Source: Lysinibacter sp. HNR (lineage in GTDB: Bacteria; Actinomycetota; Actinomycetes; Actinomycetales; Microbacteriaceae). From it: DNA of 64,000 nt. The stretch covers positions 434,001-498,000 of the forward strand of contig NZ_CP121684.1 in the NCBI RefSeq assembly GCF_029760935.1, read 5' to 3'. This document shows positions 34,863 to 44,202 of the stretch, one piece after another. Below the pieces are notes generated by a model. The model worked only from the letters and a program-made list of their open reading frames with translations, was not told the DNA's origin and ran no database searches. The first letter of the stretch is position 1; every line of letters begins with the position of its first letter. A program made the position numbers and the translations under genes.

Positions 34863-36080
34863 CTGGTGACGATGCACATCCGAGATATCGCGTAGGAGAG
34901 CCAAGCGTCCGTCTTGTTCCTGGCGAATCACAAGTGCCTCTCCTCGGTCTTCAACCGCAAGTATCCAGACGCCCGGAGAGGCAATGAACGCCACCTCACC
35001 CGTTGTCTCATCGTATGCCTCGCGAGCCGTGGGGACCGCGATCCAGAAGGCCTGAGTGCTCTCCGAGTCGCCCCGGGTAGTTTCCACCGGGGCACCACCG
35101 TGGATGTCTTGTGATGCAGAGTTCTGGGTTGCGGGGTCGTGGACACTCTGCGCCGTAGCCTCCTGGATTGCCTGTGACGTTGTATCCGCAGCTACGGGAT
35201 GCGCTGTTGTGCTGTGCGTGATATCGGGTGTTTCACCATGACCAACCGGTGTTTCATAGCCGGTCTGTTGTGCATCGTAACCGCTCGGCTGCGTACCGTA
35301 GGAGGGCGTGTGGTGCGGTGCAGGTGTGTGATGCGGTGCAGCCGTTGCGAAGCGCGCTTGCGGGTGGGCAATGGACTCCGGTCGGGACGTGAACTCGCCG
35401 CGGAAAAATGGAAGAAAGTGTGCGCACGTGGTGAGAAAAACATAACCCAGGGAGAGGAGAAGCCCAATAACCAGGGAGGGGCCGGGGGCGAAGAGCGAAC
35501 CAAATGTTGAATCGGTGTTGCGTATAAAGGAACCCATCTGGGCAATGAGGGTAAAGACCTCAGAGAGCCACATCCAGATGACGATGTATATCACGAGCGT
35601 GGCAATTGAGACCACGGACGCATACTGATCAATAGAGAGCGAACCCACTCTCCACTTTATGTGCGGGGCGAGGCGGCGCAGCAGAATGAGCACAGCCGCC
35701 GAGAGAGGAAGTAGTGCACAAAAAAGCACGAGTGTAAAACCAAACAGGGGGGTGGTCCAGAAATTAATCAGGGGCGAGTAGCTCTGCATGAAGGCGGTGA
35801 TCACGAGCATGGGTAAAAATGAATTGATCAGGAAGAGTATGCCCAGGAGGAGCACCAGCGACTCGCGAAGGGTGAAGGGGCCCATCATCGCAGAAGGAAC
35901 AGATGGTTTCTTAGGCTCGTGTGGCGCGGCGGTTGAGTGCTGAGTGTGAGTGTGCGTCCCAGCGTGTTCTGCCGAAGAGTTATGGCCGTGTAGATATGCC
36001 CCGTTCTGTTCGGGGGTAGGGCTGTTGGCGTGGCCCTCGTGTCCGACACCGTGTGCTTCGGAGGGGGTCTGTGCTGACAT
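34860..36080 (-). CDS. Membrane protein with His/Thr/Pro-rich cytoplasmic arms (406 aa)
   Basis: Four hydrophobic segments at about residues 75-100, 110-135, 155-175 and 200-225 are flanked by low-complexity arms: an N-terminal 65 residues with many His (GTHTHTQHST) and a C-terminal region with PHHTPAPHHTPSYGTQPSGY. After this comes a compact C-terminal part (AFWIAVPTAREAYDETTGEVAFI, ILAVEDRGEALVIRQEQDGRLALLRDI) that looks folded. GAAAGG lies 9 nt upstream of ATG. The layout resembles actinobacterial DUF-type membrane proteins, but I recognise no family. Confidence 0.7.
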   Translation of the reverse strand: MSAQTPSEAHGVGHEGHANSPTPEQNGAYLHGHNSSAEHAGTHTHTQHSTAAPHEPKKPSVPSAMMGPFTLRESLVLLLGILFLINSFLPMLVITAFMQSYSPLINFWTTPLFGFTLVLFCALLPLSAAVLILLRRLAPHIKWRVGSLSIDQYASVVSIATLVIYIVIWMWLSEVFTLIAQMGSFIRNTDSTFGSLFAPGPSLVIGLLLSLGYVFLTTCAHFLPFFRGEFTSRPESIAHPQARFATAAPHHTPAPHHTPSYGTQPSGYDAQQTGYETPVGHGETPDITHSTTAHPVAADTTSQAIQEATAQSVHDPATQNSASQDIHGGAPVETTRGDSESTQAFWIAVPTAREAYDETTGEVAFIASPGVWILAVEDRGEALVIRQEQDGRLALLRDISDVHRHQ

Positions 36081-36242
36081 GACGATAGTGCCTTTCGGTT
36101 GTCAGATCGTAAGATTCCTGGATGCTTTTACTACTGTAATCCCTGAGGTTATGTAATCGACACTACAGGGGTACAAAAACTTGTGATTAAGAAATGGGAC
36201 AGCGGTAGCATTCCACAGGTAACTGTGGGTTTGTTCTTAGCC

Positions 36243-36271
36243 GACTCATAGGTATAAAAGACCTATGAGTC
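36243..36271 (-). terminator. Hairpin downstream of purD
   Basis: GACTCATAGGT (36243-36253) and ACCTATGAGTC (36261-36271) form a perfect 11-bp stem with a 7-nt loop, 15 nt after the purD stop. No strong T-run follows. Confidence 0.65.
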
Positions 36272-36285
36272 GTTGAGAGGTTACC

Positions 36286-37530
36286 CTACATACGTTCCGC
36301 AATATCACGGCGGTAGTGTCCGCCCTCAAGGGTGATAAGACTCATGGCGTGATACGCGCGTTTGCGGGCCTCTGTAAAGTTTTCTCCGCGGGCAACCACA
36401 CTCAGTACTCGGCCGCCGGTGGCGATCATCACGCCGTTGTCTTCTGCAGTAGCGGCGTATGCGAGTTGCACTCCGGGAACGGCGGCGGCATCGTCAAGTC
36501 CTCCGAGGGGGCGGCCTGTCATGGGAGCATCCGGGTAATTTTCGCTGGCAAGAACCACCGTTACAGCAACCTCCGAAGAGAACACGGGGGAGGGGATATC
36601 CTGAAGAGTGCCGGTGGCGGTGGCATAGAGAAGGGAGCTGAGTGGTGTGTCTAGTCGGGGAAGAACCACCTGAGTTTCGGGGTCGCCAAAGCGAGCGTTG
36701 AACTCGATCACGCGAACTCCGCTGTCTGTGACGATGAGGCCGCAGTAGAGCAGGCCCACAAAAGGTGTTCCCTCCGCCTCAAGCTGCCGGATTGTGGGTA
36801 GGGCAATGTTTGAGACCACCTCGTTGACAAACGTGTCTGATAACCACGGTAGGGGTGAGTACGCCCCCATCCCTCCCGTATTGGGTCCCGTGTCACCGTC
36901 TCCGAGGCGTTTGTAATCCTGGGCGGGGGAGAGGGGAAGCACATTGTGCCCGTCGGAGAGTACGAAGAGTGATACTTCCGGTCCCGCGAGAAATTCTTCA
37001 ACAAGAACATCGCCCCGACCGGCCCAGTGTTGGACATGCGCGAGGGCAGCCTCACGATCCTCCGTCACCAACACCCCCTTACCGGCGGCTAGCCCGTCGG
37101 CCTTGACCACATAGGGTGCGCCAAACTCGTCTAGCGCGGAGGACGCGGAAGCCAGGTCAGCGACCACGCGGGCCCGGCCGGTGGGAATGCTTGCCGCCTC
37201 CATGATGCGCTTGGCAAAGCCCTTACTGCCCTCGAGGGCAGCGGCGGCCTTATCCGGACCAAAAACGGGAATACGTTTGCGACGAAGCAGGTCGGCAACA
37301 CCCGCCACCAGGGGGGCTTCGGGGCCAACAATGACCAAATCCACCTCTTCTGCGAGTGCAAATTCCGTGACAATCTTGGGATTACTCGCGTCGAGGGCGA
37401 TAACGGTGGTGTCCTGGGCTATACCGGCATTACCGGGAGCGCAGATGATATCGTGTCCCGCATCTTCCGCAAGAAGAGCAAGAACGATAGCGTGTTCACG
37501 GGCTCCTGGGCCAAGCACTAGAATCTTCAC
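36286..37530 (-). CDS. purD: Phosphoribosylamine-glycine ligase
   Basis: The second step of purine synthesis. 414 residues with an ATP-grasp fold: KILVLGPGAREHAIV, VDLVIVGPEAPLVAGVADLLR, VVKADGLAAGKGVLV, GPEVSLFVLSDG, PNTGGMGAYSPLPW and EFNARFGDPETQVVLP. The GTG start follows TAGGCT by 7 nt with no Shine-Dalgarno. It diverges from the SCP-type gene at 37617, sharing the 86-bp promoter region. Confidence 0.97.
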   Translation of the reverse strand: MKILVLGPGAREHAIVLALLAEDAGHDIICAPGNAGIAQDTTVIALDASNPKIVTEFALAEEVDLVIVGPEAPLVAGVADLLRRKRIPVFGPDKAAAALEGSKGFAKRIMEAASIPTGRARVVADLASASSALDEFGAPYVVKADGLAAGKGVLVTEDREAALAHVQHWAGRGDVLVEEFLAGPEVSLFVLSDGHNVLPLSPAQDYKRLGDGDTGPNTGGMGAYSPLPWLSDTFVNEVVSNIALPTIRQLEAEGTPFVGLLYCGLIVTDSGVRVIEFNARFGDPETQVVLPRLDTPLSSLLYATATGTLQDIPSPVFSSEVAVTVVLASENYPDAPMTGRPLGGLDDAAAVPGVQLAYAATAEDNGVMIATGGRVLSVVARGENFTEARKRAYHAMSLITLEGGHYRRDIAERM

Positions 37531-37616
37531 GGTGTCTAGCCTATTGGAATTAGCTCGGGGTATCCTCCCAGGGTCATTATTTTATTGATTGCACGGGGCC
37601 GCGTAGGCTTGCCGGT

Positions 37617-37991
37617 ATGGCTCGCAGAAATATTTCGGATGCGGATGGGGCGGCAGCCCTCCGCGCTTTTCACGAGGGGAACACAACACCATCTCTCCTG
37701 GCAACCGCCGTGCGATGGACCCTGCAGACTCTTGCCATCACTGCCCCGGGTAACACCGTCGAGGTCAGGGTGCCACCCTATGCGGCGGTACAGTGTATCG
37801 AGGGGCCCCGGCACACGAGGGGAACCCCGCCCAACGTTGTGGAAACAGACGCGGAGACGTGGTTGAGCCTGTGGCTAGGTGAACTTTCATGGACTTCCGC
37901 GCTCGTCGATGCTCGGGTGCGTGCCTCCGGGCAGCGCGCGGATCTCTCTGCGCACCTTCCCGGACAAAACCCTGAAAGAATAGAAGAATGA
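37617..37991 (+). CDS. Bacterial sterol-carrier-family ortholog (SCP_3-like)
   Basis: A 124-residue protein resembling the actinobacterial sterol carrier family proteins: TLQTLAITAPGNTVEVRVPPYAAVQCIEGPRHTRGTPPNVVETDAETWLSLWLGELSW, then a Gly/Ser turn. The fold in the family is a lipid-binding pocket, but no partner or ligand has been firmly set. Leaderless start: TAGGCT at 37604-37609, then 7 nt. The last 4 nt overlap the next gene. Confidence 0.8.
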   Translation: MARRNISDADGAAALRAFHEGNTTPSLLATAVRWTLQTLAITAPGNTVEVRVPPYAAVQCIEGPRHTRGTPPNVVETDAETWLSLWLGELSWTSALVDARVRASGQRADLSAHLPGQNPERIEE

Positions 37992-38482
37992 CAGTTCCGA
38001 ACCCGCATGATTCTGACGGCCTCTCTCGGGAAGCCCAAACCGGGGATAGCGAGTTTTCCTCCGAGGACCTTCCTGCGAGGGTAGAGAGCTCGGAGGAGCA
38101 CGTCACAATTCGTCGTACGGTGCGGTATGTGCGGTTGATGGTGACGGGAGGAGTTGTCGGTGTGGTCATCGGCTGCACCGTGACGCTTCTTTTTCCCGTG
38201 GGTGAGGATTACACCCTAGCTCAGATTCTGGGTTTCACCGCCCTACTATCTGGCACCATTGGGTTTGCGGTCGGTGCCCTTATCGCCCTGATACTGGCTC
38301 GTGTGGTGCGCAAGAGCGAAGGGGAAGCAACGGTGATGCGGGTCATTACCCACACCGCCCCCTCGGAAGAGACCGCGACTGCCCCCGCCGTTTCGTTCCC
38401 GGATTCCTCGGGTCCCTCTTCTACTGTCCCCGAGACCCCCTCGAATCCTTCGACCGGACCTACTACCCCGCCCGTCGATTAG
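37988..38482 (+). CDS. Small membrane protein, two helices (164 aa)
   Basis: An acidic 45-residue N-terminus (many Ser/Glu) is followed by RTVRYVRLMVTGGVVGVVIG and a second hydrophobic segment (FTALLSGTIGFAVGALIALILARVV), then a Pro/Ser/Thr-rich tail. It is coupled to the SCP-like gene by a 4-nt overlap. No family certain; the layout matches small actinobacterial membrane proteins often found downstream of that gene. It converges on the epimerase gene, with the two stop regions overlapping by 4 nt. Confidence 0.7.
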   Translation: MTVPNPHDSDGLSREAQTGDSEFSSEDLPARVESSEEHVTIRRTVRYVRLMVTGGVVGVVIGCTVTLLFPVGEDYTLAQILGFTALLSGTIGFAVGALIALILARVVRKSEGEATVMRVITHTAPSEETATAPAVSFPDSSGPSSTVPETPSNPSTGPTTPPVD

Positions 38483-39540
38483 AAATTTGCCTCTAGCGCG
38501 TCTATCGTCCAGGAGGCCGGTGCTGATTCCCCGGGCTGTAACACTATGAGGTTTGTTCCGGAGTTGTAGGCATCGGGTGGGCAGGTCATCGGTTCGACGG
38601 CCAGCCCGATTCGGTCTGCGGGGGTTCCCGGGCGATCTGACGTATAGATGTGAACCCAGGGGCACTCCTGCCCCAGGATGAGCCGCACTCCGGTTCCCTG
38701 TGGGGCCCTGGCAACAACGGTCGTGTGCGCGTGCGAGTCCCGAGCAAGTTCAGTAAAAGCGTGGTCTATTTGTGTTGATCCGATATTTCGAGAGTGCCGA
38801 AAATCGAAGTATCCCTCACGAGCGGAGGACACTTCCTCAACTCCTGCGGGGATCAAACGCTCTCCCACCACGGTGAGTATGCGCGAGGCGGGCAGGGTGA
38901 GTTCCCACTCGTCTAGCCTTCCCGAGCCAGCGATGAGGTAGGGGTGGGCTCCGAGACCCCAGGGGGCCTCGGTATCACCAAGGTTGGTTCCCACGACTGT
39001 GGTGTGCAGGCCCGCAGTATCAACCGTGTATGTTGCCCGCACCTTCACCCGGTGAGGATAACCCGTTTGAGCAACGATCTCGGCCTCCAGGGTGACTGAG
39101 GAGTGTGATTGATCAACCACTGTAAAGTCGAGCCATGCCGCGAGACCGTGCAGTGCGTGCCGTCGAGCGGGTTCGGTGAGTGCCAGTTGTTGCGTTTGCC
39201 CGTTAAATGCGTATGCGCCATCAATCACGCGGTTAGGCCAGGGTGCAAGCAGGGCTCCGCGATAGGCGGGACGTACCTCGTCAGCCGCAAAGGGAACTAT
39301 CAGGTCGCGGCCCGCGCTGTTATCGGGGGGTAAGTTCTCGTGAGGGCTTGAGTCGTGTCTGAGCTCCGTACCGTGCTGGGAACTTACGGTTTTTCTGAGG
39401 TATTGAAGACTGCGTAGTGTTGCGCCAATGCTTGCAATAGTGGCGGTGTAATCACCTCCGGAGATGGTGATGTTATGACCGGACACAGATACCGGCGATG
39501 ATGTGGATGCTGAACTTGACGCGGGCATGTGATTACTCAT
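38479..39540 (-). CDS. Aldose 1-epimerase family protein
   Basis: A galactose mutarotase-like beta-sandwich of 353 residues. DLIVPFAADEVRPAYRGALLAPWPNRVIDGAYAFNG, RHALHGLAAWLDFTVVD (His), TNLGDTEAPWGLGAHPYLIAGSG (His) and the final VEPMTCPPDAYNSG (Glu) place the catalytic residues. The Ser/Thr-rich first 20 residues lie outside the fold. The ATG overlaps the purF stop (TAATG), so it is coupled to purF, an unexpected partner. The sugar is unknown. Confidence 0.88.
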   Translation of the reverse strand: MSNHMPASSSASTSSPVSVSGHNITISGGDYTATIASIGATLRSLQYLRKTVSSQHGTELRHDSSPHENLPPDNSAGRDLIVPFAADEVRPAYRGALLAPWPNRVIDGAYAFNGQTQQLALTEPARRHALHGLAAWLDFTVVDQSHSSVTLEAEIVAQTGYPHRVKVRATYTVDTAGLHTTVVGTNLGDTEAPWGLGAHPYLIAGSGRLDEWELTLPASRILTVVGERLIPAGVEEVSSAREGYFDFRHSRNIGSTQIDHAFTELARDSHAHTTVVARAPQGTGVRLILGQECPWVHIYTSDRPGTPADRIGLAVEPMTCPPDAYNSGTNLIVLQPGESAPASWTIDALEANF

Positions 39541-41000
39541 TAGCTTTGTTGGTGGGTCTCGACCCAGCCGAGGTATTCTTCCGTGATATTCCCCGCCAGG
39601 TATTCTCCTGTGAAGCAGCTGGTTTCTAACTGCTTCACTCGGGTCTGTCCTTCAAGGATAGCCTTGGTCATATCTTCGACCTCCTGGTAGATGAGATGAT
39701 CGCTGCCCATCTCCCGATTGATCTCGGGTATTTTGCGGCCGTGTGCGATCAGTTCGTATCGTGAGGGCATATTGATGCCATACACGTGAGGGTATCGCAC
39801 GGGAGGCGCCGCCGAGGCAAAAGTAACTTTATTGGCCCCCGCCGCGCGCGCCATCTCGATAATCTCTTTTGAGGTGGTTCCACGCACAATCGAATCATCC
39901 ACAATAAGCACGTTCTTCCCCGCGAACTCAACCCCCATGGCGTTCAGTTTTTGCCGCACGGACTTTTTCCGCACGGCCTGCCCCGGCATGATAAAGGTGC
40001 GGCCAACGTAGCGGTTTTTAAAGAACCCTTCGCGGTAGTCCACACCGAGTTTTTGTGCCACCTGCATGGCCGAGGGTCTTGCGGAGTCGGGTATTGGCAT
40101 GACCACATCGATGTCGCCGAGTGGCGCGTAGCTGGCAACGGTATCCGCCAGATAATTTCCTAGCCGCAGCCGCGCGTCGTACACCGAAATTCCGTCGAGG
40201 GTAGAGTCGGGGCGGGCCAGGTAAACATACTCAAACGCGCAGGGAATGAGGCGCGGGTTTGCCGCGCACTGGCGGGAGTACATTTCGCCACCCGCGCTGA
40301 TATAGACGGCCTCCCCGGGCATCAGGTCGCGGACAATCTCGTATCCGCCGGATTCGAGCACCAGGGACTCGGAAGCGACGATGTAGTCTTCGCCGATCAT
40401 TCCCCGCTGCTTTTTACCGAGAACAAGCGGGCGTATACCGTGCGGATCACGGAAGGCTAGTAGCCCGTGCCCGGCGATCAAAGCGATCACCGCGTAGGAA
40501 CCCTCGATGCGCTTATGCACGTTCTCAACCGCCGTAAAAACCTCATCCGGGCCGAGGTCGAGTCCCGACACCTGGGATTGGAGTTCGGTGGCGAGAACGT
40601 TGAGAAGTAGTTCCGTATCGGAGTGGGTATTGAGGTGCCGACGGTCTATTCGGAAAAGGTCGTTGGTGAGTTCACGGGTATTGGTGAGATTACCGTTGTG
40701 AACGAGGATGATGCCGTAGGGGGCGTTCACGTAGAAAGGCTGGGCCTCTTCTTCGGAGGCGGCCTGCCCGGATGTTGCGTAGCGCACGTGCCCTAAGCCT
40801 AGATTACCGGTGAGGCTCCGCATATCGCGCGTGCGATACGCCTCACGCACCTGGCCTCGCGCTTTCACGAGGTTAAAAACGCTGCCGTTCGCGGTAGCGA
40901 TTCCTGTGGAGTCTTGGCCCCTGTGTTGAAGCAGCAGGAGACTGTCGTAGATTTGTTGGTTGACGGGGTCTGCTGAAACGATGCCAACGATGCCGCACAT
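39540..41000 (-). CDS. purF: Amidophosphoribosyltransferase
   Basis: Commits PRPP to purine synthesis using glutamine. The 486 residues start MCGIVGIVSADPVNQQIYDSL with the nucleophile Cys2 exposed after Met removal. RGQDSTGIATANG, GHVRYATSGQAASEEEAQPFYVNAPYGIILVHNGNL, the PRPP loop VLIVDDSIVRGTTSKEI and the regulatory PDSARPSAMQVAQKLG are all present. It has a CAGGAG ribosome site, unlike most of the purine genes here. It diverges from purM. Confidence 0.97.
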   Translation of the reverse strand: MCGIVGIVSADPVNQQIYDSLLLLQHRGQDSTGIATANGSVFNLVKARGQVREAYRTRDMRSLTGNLGLGHVRYATSGQAASEEEAQPFYVNAPYGIILVHNGNLTNTRELTNDLFRIDRRHLNTHSDTELLLNVLATELQSQVSGLDLGPDEVFTAVENVHKRIEGSYAVIALIAGHGLLAFRDPHGIRPLVLGKKQRGMIGEDYIVASESLVLESGGYEIVRDLMPGEAVYISAGGEMYSRQCAANPRLIPCAFEYVYLARPDSTLDGISVYDARLRLGNYLADTVASYAPLGDIDVVMPIPDSARPSAMQVAQKLGVDYREGFFKNRYVGRTFIMPGQAVRKKSVRQKLNAMGVEFAGKNVLIVDDSIVRGTTSKEIIEMARAAGANKVTFASAAPPVRYPHVYGINMPSRYELIAHGRKIPEINREMGSDHLIYQEVEDMTKAILEGQTRVKQLETSCFTGEYLAGNITEEYLGWVETHQQS

Positions 41001-41185
41001 ATGTACAAGAACTCCTGAGGTTGGAGGGCTGGTTAGGCATCAATCATTGCATAGTTTTGAGGCGGAAATGTGCACAACGTGGTAATCAATGGCGGGTATT
41101 CAGCAAGCTTTCACCCCGAGGTTCGGGAGGCTCTGAGAAAGTTCCCGTTATCTTTCCCGTTTCTAATACTTGATAGTCTTGTCGG

Positions 41186-42292
41186 GTGACTGAGAACCCC
41201 TCAATTTATGCTCGAGCCGGTGTCGATACCGTGGCCGGTGATGTGGCCGTTGAACTGATGAAAGAGTCCGTAGCGCGAACGCATGGTTCGCAAGTTATGG
41301 GCGGCGTGGGGGGATTTGCTGGCCTGTTTGATGCGTCAGAGCTCAAAAACTACCGGAGACCCCTCCTTGCCACCTCAACAGACGGGGTGGGAACCAAGGT
41401 TGCGATTGCACAGGCAATCGATAAACACGACACCATCGGGCAGGATCTGGTTGCCATGGTGGTGGACGACATCGTGGTTGTGGGAGCAAAACCGCTCGTG
41501 ATGACCGACTACATTGCCTGCGGCAGGGTGGTTCCTCAGCGCATCGCCGATATCGTGCGAGGTATTGCCCTGGCCTGTGAACAGACGGGGACCGCGCTGG
41601 TTGGTGGTGAAACTGCCGAGCATCCGGGCCTGTTGGGGGAGGATGATTACGATGTGGCTGGTGCCGCCGTGGGGGTTGTCGAAGCGGAGAAGCTTCTGGG
41701 ACCGCAGCGAGTACAGCACGACGATGTGGTCATTGCTCTTGGTTCTTCGGGCCTGCACTCGAACGGCTTCTCACTGGTTCGTCAGATTCTTGCCAGCAAT
41801 AATATCTCGTACACAGATCACTCCGACAGTCTGGGAGGTATCTACGGCGAGGTGTTACTGGAACCAACCCGCCTCTACACTGGGCCACTGCTCGATATTG
41901 TGAATGACCCTGTCCTGGGCTCGGGGGTTCACGCTATGAGTCACGTGACGGGTGGTGGCATTGCGGCTAACCTGGCCCGCGTTTTACCGGAGGGTTACTG
42001 GAGCGAGGTTGATCGCTCGTCATGGTCGCCGCTCCCGGTGTTTCAGCACCTGGCAAACCTGGGTAGGCACAAACTTGAGGATCTTGAGGGTGCCTGGAAT
42101 CTTGGAGTTGGGATGTTTGTAATCACCTCTCCTCAGGTTGCAGAAGCCGTTATTAAGCGTCTGGAAGAGCGTGGTATCGCCTCCTGGAAAACGGGATCTG
42201 TTTCCCGCCTCACCCGTGACTTTGCGGGCTTTGAGCAGGGTGCAAAGGGTGTGAGCGGTGGTGCGGTGCGCCTCGTAGACTCCTACCGTTAG
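41186..42292 (+). CDS. purM: Phosphoribosylformylglycinamidine cyclo-ligase (AIR synthetase)
   Basis: Closes the imidazole ring to AIR. 368 residues: YARAGVDTVAGDVAVELMK, GGFAGLFDASELKNYRRPLLATSTDGVGTKVAIAQ, DLVAMVVDDIVVVGAKPLVMTDYIACG, LVGGETAEHPGL and SHVTGGGIAANLARVLPEG. The GTG start follows TAGTCT (41174-41179) by 6 nt with no Shine-Dalgarno. Confidence 0.97.
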   Translation: MTENPSIYARAGVDTVAGDVAVELMKESVARTHGSQVMGGVGGFAGLFDASELKNYRRPLLATSTDGVGTKVAIAQAIDKHDTIGQDLVAMVVDDIVVVGAKPLVMTDYIACGRVVPQRIADIVRGIALACEQTGTALVGGETAEHPGLLGEDDYDVAGAAVGVVEAEKLLGPQRVQHDDVVIALGSSGLHSNGFSLVRQILASNNISYTDHSDSLGGIYGEVLLEPTRLYTGPLLDIVNDPVLGSGVHAMSHVTGGGIAANLARVLPEGYWSEVDRSSWSPLPVFQHLANLGRHKLEDLEGAWNLGVGMFVITSPQVAEAVIKRLEERGIASWKTGSVSRLTRDFAGFEQGAKGVSGGAVRLVDSYR

Positions 42293-42527
42293 GGTGTTTC
42301 GAGTTCACGCCTCGGGAAGCAACCGCCCGATTAGTAGCCGTTGTGTGCTTGTCTCCGAAAATTAGTCCGGTCAAGCCTCGATTTGTTACCCGTATGTTTT
42401 GACCGGTAGGAAGCAGAAGCTTTTGGTATTGCGTGGGGAATAAATAAGATGCTTGGCCCTGTGCTGAGACCGGCCTGAGTTTCCCACTGCCGGGTGGGCC
42501 TTACGACGCTTCGAGAGGACACGAGTA
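42293..42527. other. Intergenic region downstream of purM
   Basis: No gene seen. It holds an 8-bp inverted repeat (CCGGTCAA about 42370, TTGACCGG about 42402) and a short GC-rich hairpin around 42483-42500. Confidence 0.4.
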
Positions 42528-42577
42528 AACATTAGTAGGGTCCCGCCCAGGTGGGGGAGGGACCCTACTAATGTTTC
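42528..42577. terminator. Strong bidirectional terminator
   Basis: An 18-bp perfect stem: 42528-42545 (AAACATTAGTAGGGTCCC) pairs with 42560-42577 across a 14-nt loop. It separates purM from the convergent DUF3073 gene, and the A/T ends give a U-run in both directions. Confidence 0.85.
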
Positions 42578-42625
42578 TACCGTGCTGAGGATTTCTCAGG
42601 CTGCTAACGAGCTGATGTTGTGCTC

Positions 42626-42817
42626 TTAGTCTTCATCGGTGTTGTATTTGTCGTTATTGTATTTATCGGCGTACTCAGCCCACGTCTCAGAGTCGTCTCC
42701 GCTGTTTTTTTTCGCGGTGAGTTCACGCTCTAGCTCAGAGTAGTTGGTATCCGGGCTAAAGTATTTGAGTTCGCGTGCGACCTTGGTGTGTTTCGCCTTT
42801 TGACGGCCACGACCCAT
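42626..42817 (-). CDS. DUF3073 protein
   Basis: A 63-residue actinobacterial protein of unknown function. The start MGRGRQKAKHTKVARELKYFSP is characteristic of DUF3073. An N-terminal basic part and an acidic tail (YADKYNNDKYNTDED) suggest nucleic-acid or ribosome contacts, but that is inference. Confidence 0.88.
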   Translation of the reverse strand: MGRGRQKAKHTKVARELKYFSPDTNYSELERELTAKKNSGDDSETWAEYADKYNNDKYNTDED

Positions 42818-43030
42818 GCGAGACCCCCTTATAGTGTCGGGCTTTGCGGGAAATGAGCCGCAAAGCAGTTATTGCCAATGAGGGACAAAATCAACTTACA
42901 GCCTATCATGAGCAAGGGCGGGTGAGCATCATAGCTTCCTGATTAGGGGCGTCGATTGTGTTTCACAGTGTCTTTCGTCCGGTCTCTCGTAGAATTGGTA
43001 CGTCGGGTAATAAACAGGGAGGCTTTGTTC

Positions 43031-43672
43031 ATGGCTCATAAGCGCCGTATCGCTCGGTGGTTTTTGTGGGCAATCATGGGGGTGGTTGCAGTGAGCCTTA
43101 TCGTTGCCTCCGCCGTTATCATTCCCATTGTGACCCATGTGGACGCGGGGCCAGCCCAGCCTATTGAGCAGGAGGCGGAACGTCCTTTTACCGCCTCTGC
43201 TGTTGGTCCTGATGGGCGAACCCGCACGCTATCGGTTTTTCAATCCGATGGTGTCACCCCGGCGGATGTGGGCTCGTTAACTCCGGGGGACAGGCTTGTG
43301 GTGAGGGGCAGCGGGTTTGATTCCCAGCAGGGAATCTATGTTGCTCTGTGTAAGAACCCCGAGGATCAGAAGGTCACCCCTTCGCCCTGTCTGGGAGGAA
43401 TTCCCGAGGACGCCACGGAGGAAAAATCGGAGGGTGACGCCCAAGAGTTTATTGAGTCAACGTGGATCACGGACAATTGGGCGTGGCGAGCATTTGCAAC
43501 TAGAGGATTTGAAGATTCGAATTCGGGAACTTTTACCGCCTACCTTCGTGTTCCCGAGATGAGTGACGACTCGGTTGACTGCTCGGTCGATCAGTGTGCA
43601 ATCGTGACCCGAAACGACCATACAGCGCTTTCTGATCGATCACAGGACGTGCTTCTCAACGTGTCTTACTAG
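43031..43672 (+). CDS. Membrane-anchored secreted protein (213 aa)
   Basis: MAHKRRIARWFLWAIMGVVAVSLIVASAVIIPIV is a signal anchor: basic start then a 25-residue hydrophobic stretch. The outer domain has DRLVVRGSGFDSQQGIYVALCKNP, where a lone beta-rich module and paired Cys (ALCKN, SPCLGG; VDCSVDQCAI) suggest a disulfide-stabilised Ig-like fold. AGGGAGG lies 8 nt before the ATG; the longer upstream frame is unlikely. Similar modules occur in secreted corynebacterial-type proteins. Function unknown. Confidence 0.72.
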   Translation: MAHKRRIARWFLWAIMGVVAVSLIVASAVIIPIVTHVDAGPAQPIEQEAERPFTASAVGPDGRTRTLSVFQSDGVTPADVGSLTPGDRLVVRGSGFDSQQGIYVALCKNPEDQKVTPSPCLGGIPEDATEEKSEGDAQEFIESTWITDNWAWRAFATRGFEDSNSGTFTAYLRVPEMSDDSVDCSVDQCAIVTRNDHTALSDRSQDVLLNVSY

Positions 43673-44202
43673 GGTGTCGTCCCCTGAGGCTTGCTCCGAG
43701 ACTGTGTGCGCAGGGGTGAGTTCGTGGTAGAGCTGTGGTGGGTGTTGCTGCTGGCGAAGTGTTGCCGGTATTCGCCACGCATAATCCAGTGGTTTTGAGG
43801 CTTATCCCTGTTCGTAACCTCCCTGAATTCCGGTTGAGGGCACCATTATGTTGGTGCGCCCTCTTATATAACTTGTCATACTACTGTACTGTGATTTGTC
43901 GAAAATATATTGCACTGTGTTACACGCACAAAAAATAGGGCAAAAAAGCCATTTTAAAAAATTGTTTTTTACACTTATAACCTTTATTTATCAGGGAAAA
44001 AGAAGATTTATGGATGTTTTTCAGCCGAATTTTAAATTATTTTTTGCTAAGAGAAAATGAGAAGGCCCTCTATGATCTCTTAATATGTGTGGGGGTTTTC
44101 GTTATCTGTAATCTTCCACGCATGGAATACAGATACTCAATAATTGCCGGTAGCCAACGGGGGAAGCTCAGGCAATGTAACTAACAGTTAGGGGAAAGAT
44201 AA
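43673..44202. other. AT-rich leader region of the surface-protein gene
   Basis: No gene supported. It has a hairpin at 43836-43863 (GAGGGCACCA/TGGTGCGCCCTC, two extra bases in one arm), a run of AT-rich DNA from 43900 to 44060 (several A6 and T6 tracts), and close to the gene a 6-bp stem ATTGCC (44143-44148)/GGCAAT (44171-44176). This looks like a long promoter and 5' UTR. Confidence 0.45.

Noticed and set aside
42293-42527. tRNA or small RNA gene in the gap after purM
   Set aside because: Inverted repeats are present but no cloverleaf or known RNA motif could be assembled.
43735-43938. 67-codon open frame in the AT-rich leader of surface protein 1
   Set aside because: No ribosome site, Cys/Tyr-rich low-quality sequence, and it contains the hairpin at 43836-43863.
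44143-44176. Possible c-di-AMP (ydaO-type) riboswitch before surface protein 1 (GCCAACGGGGGAAG)
   Set aside because: The rest of the conserved core (GGGGTGAAT and the 3' helices) is missing and the region is too short; probably chance.
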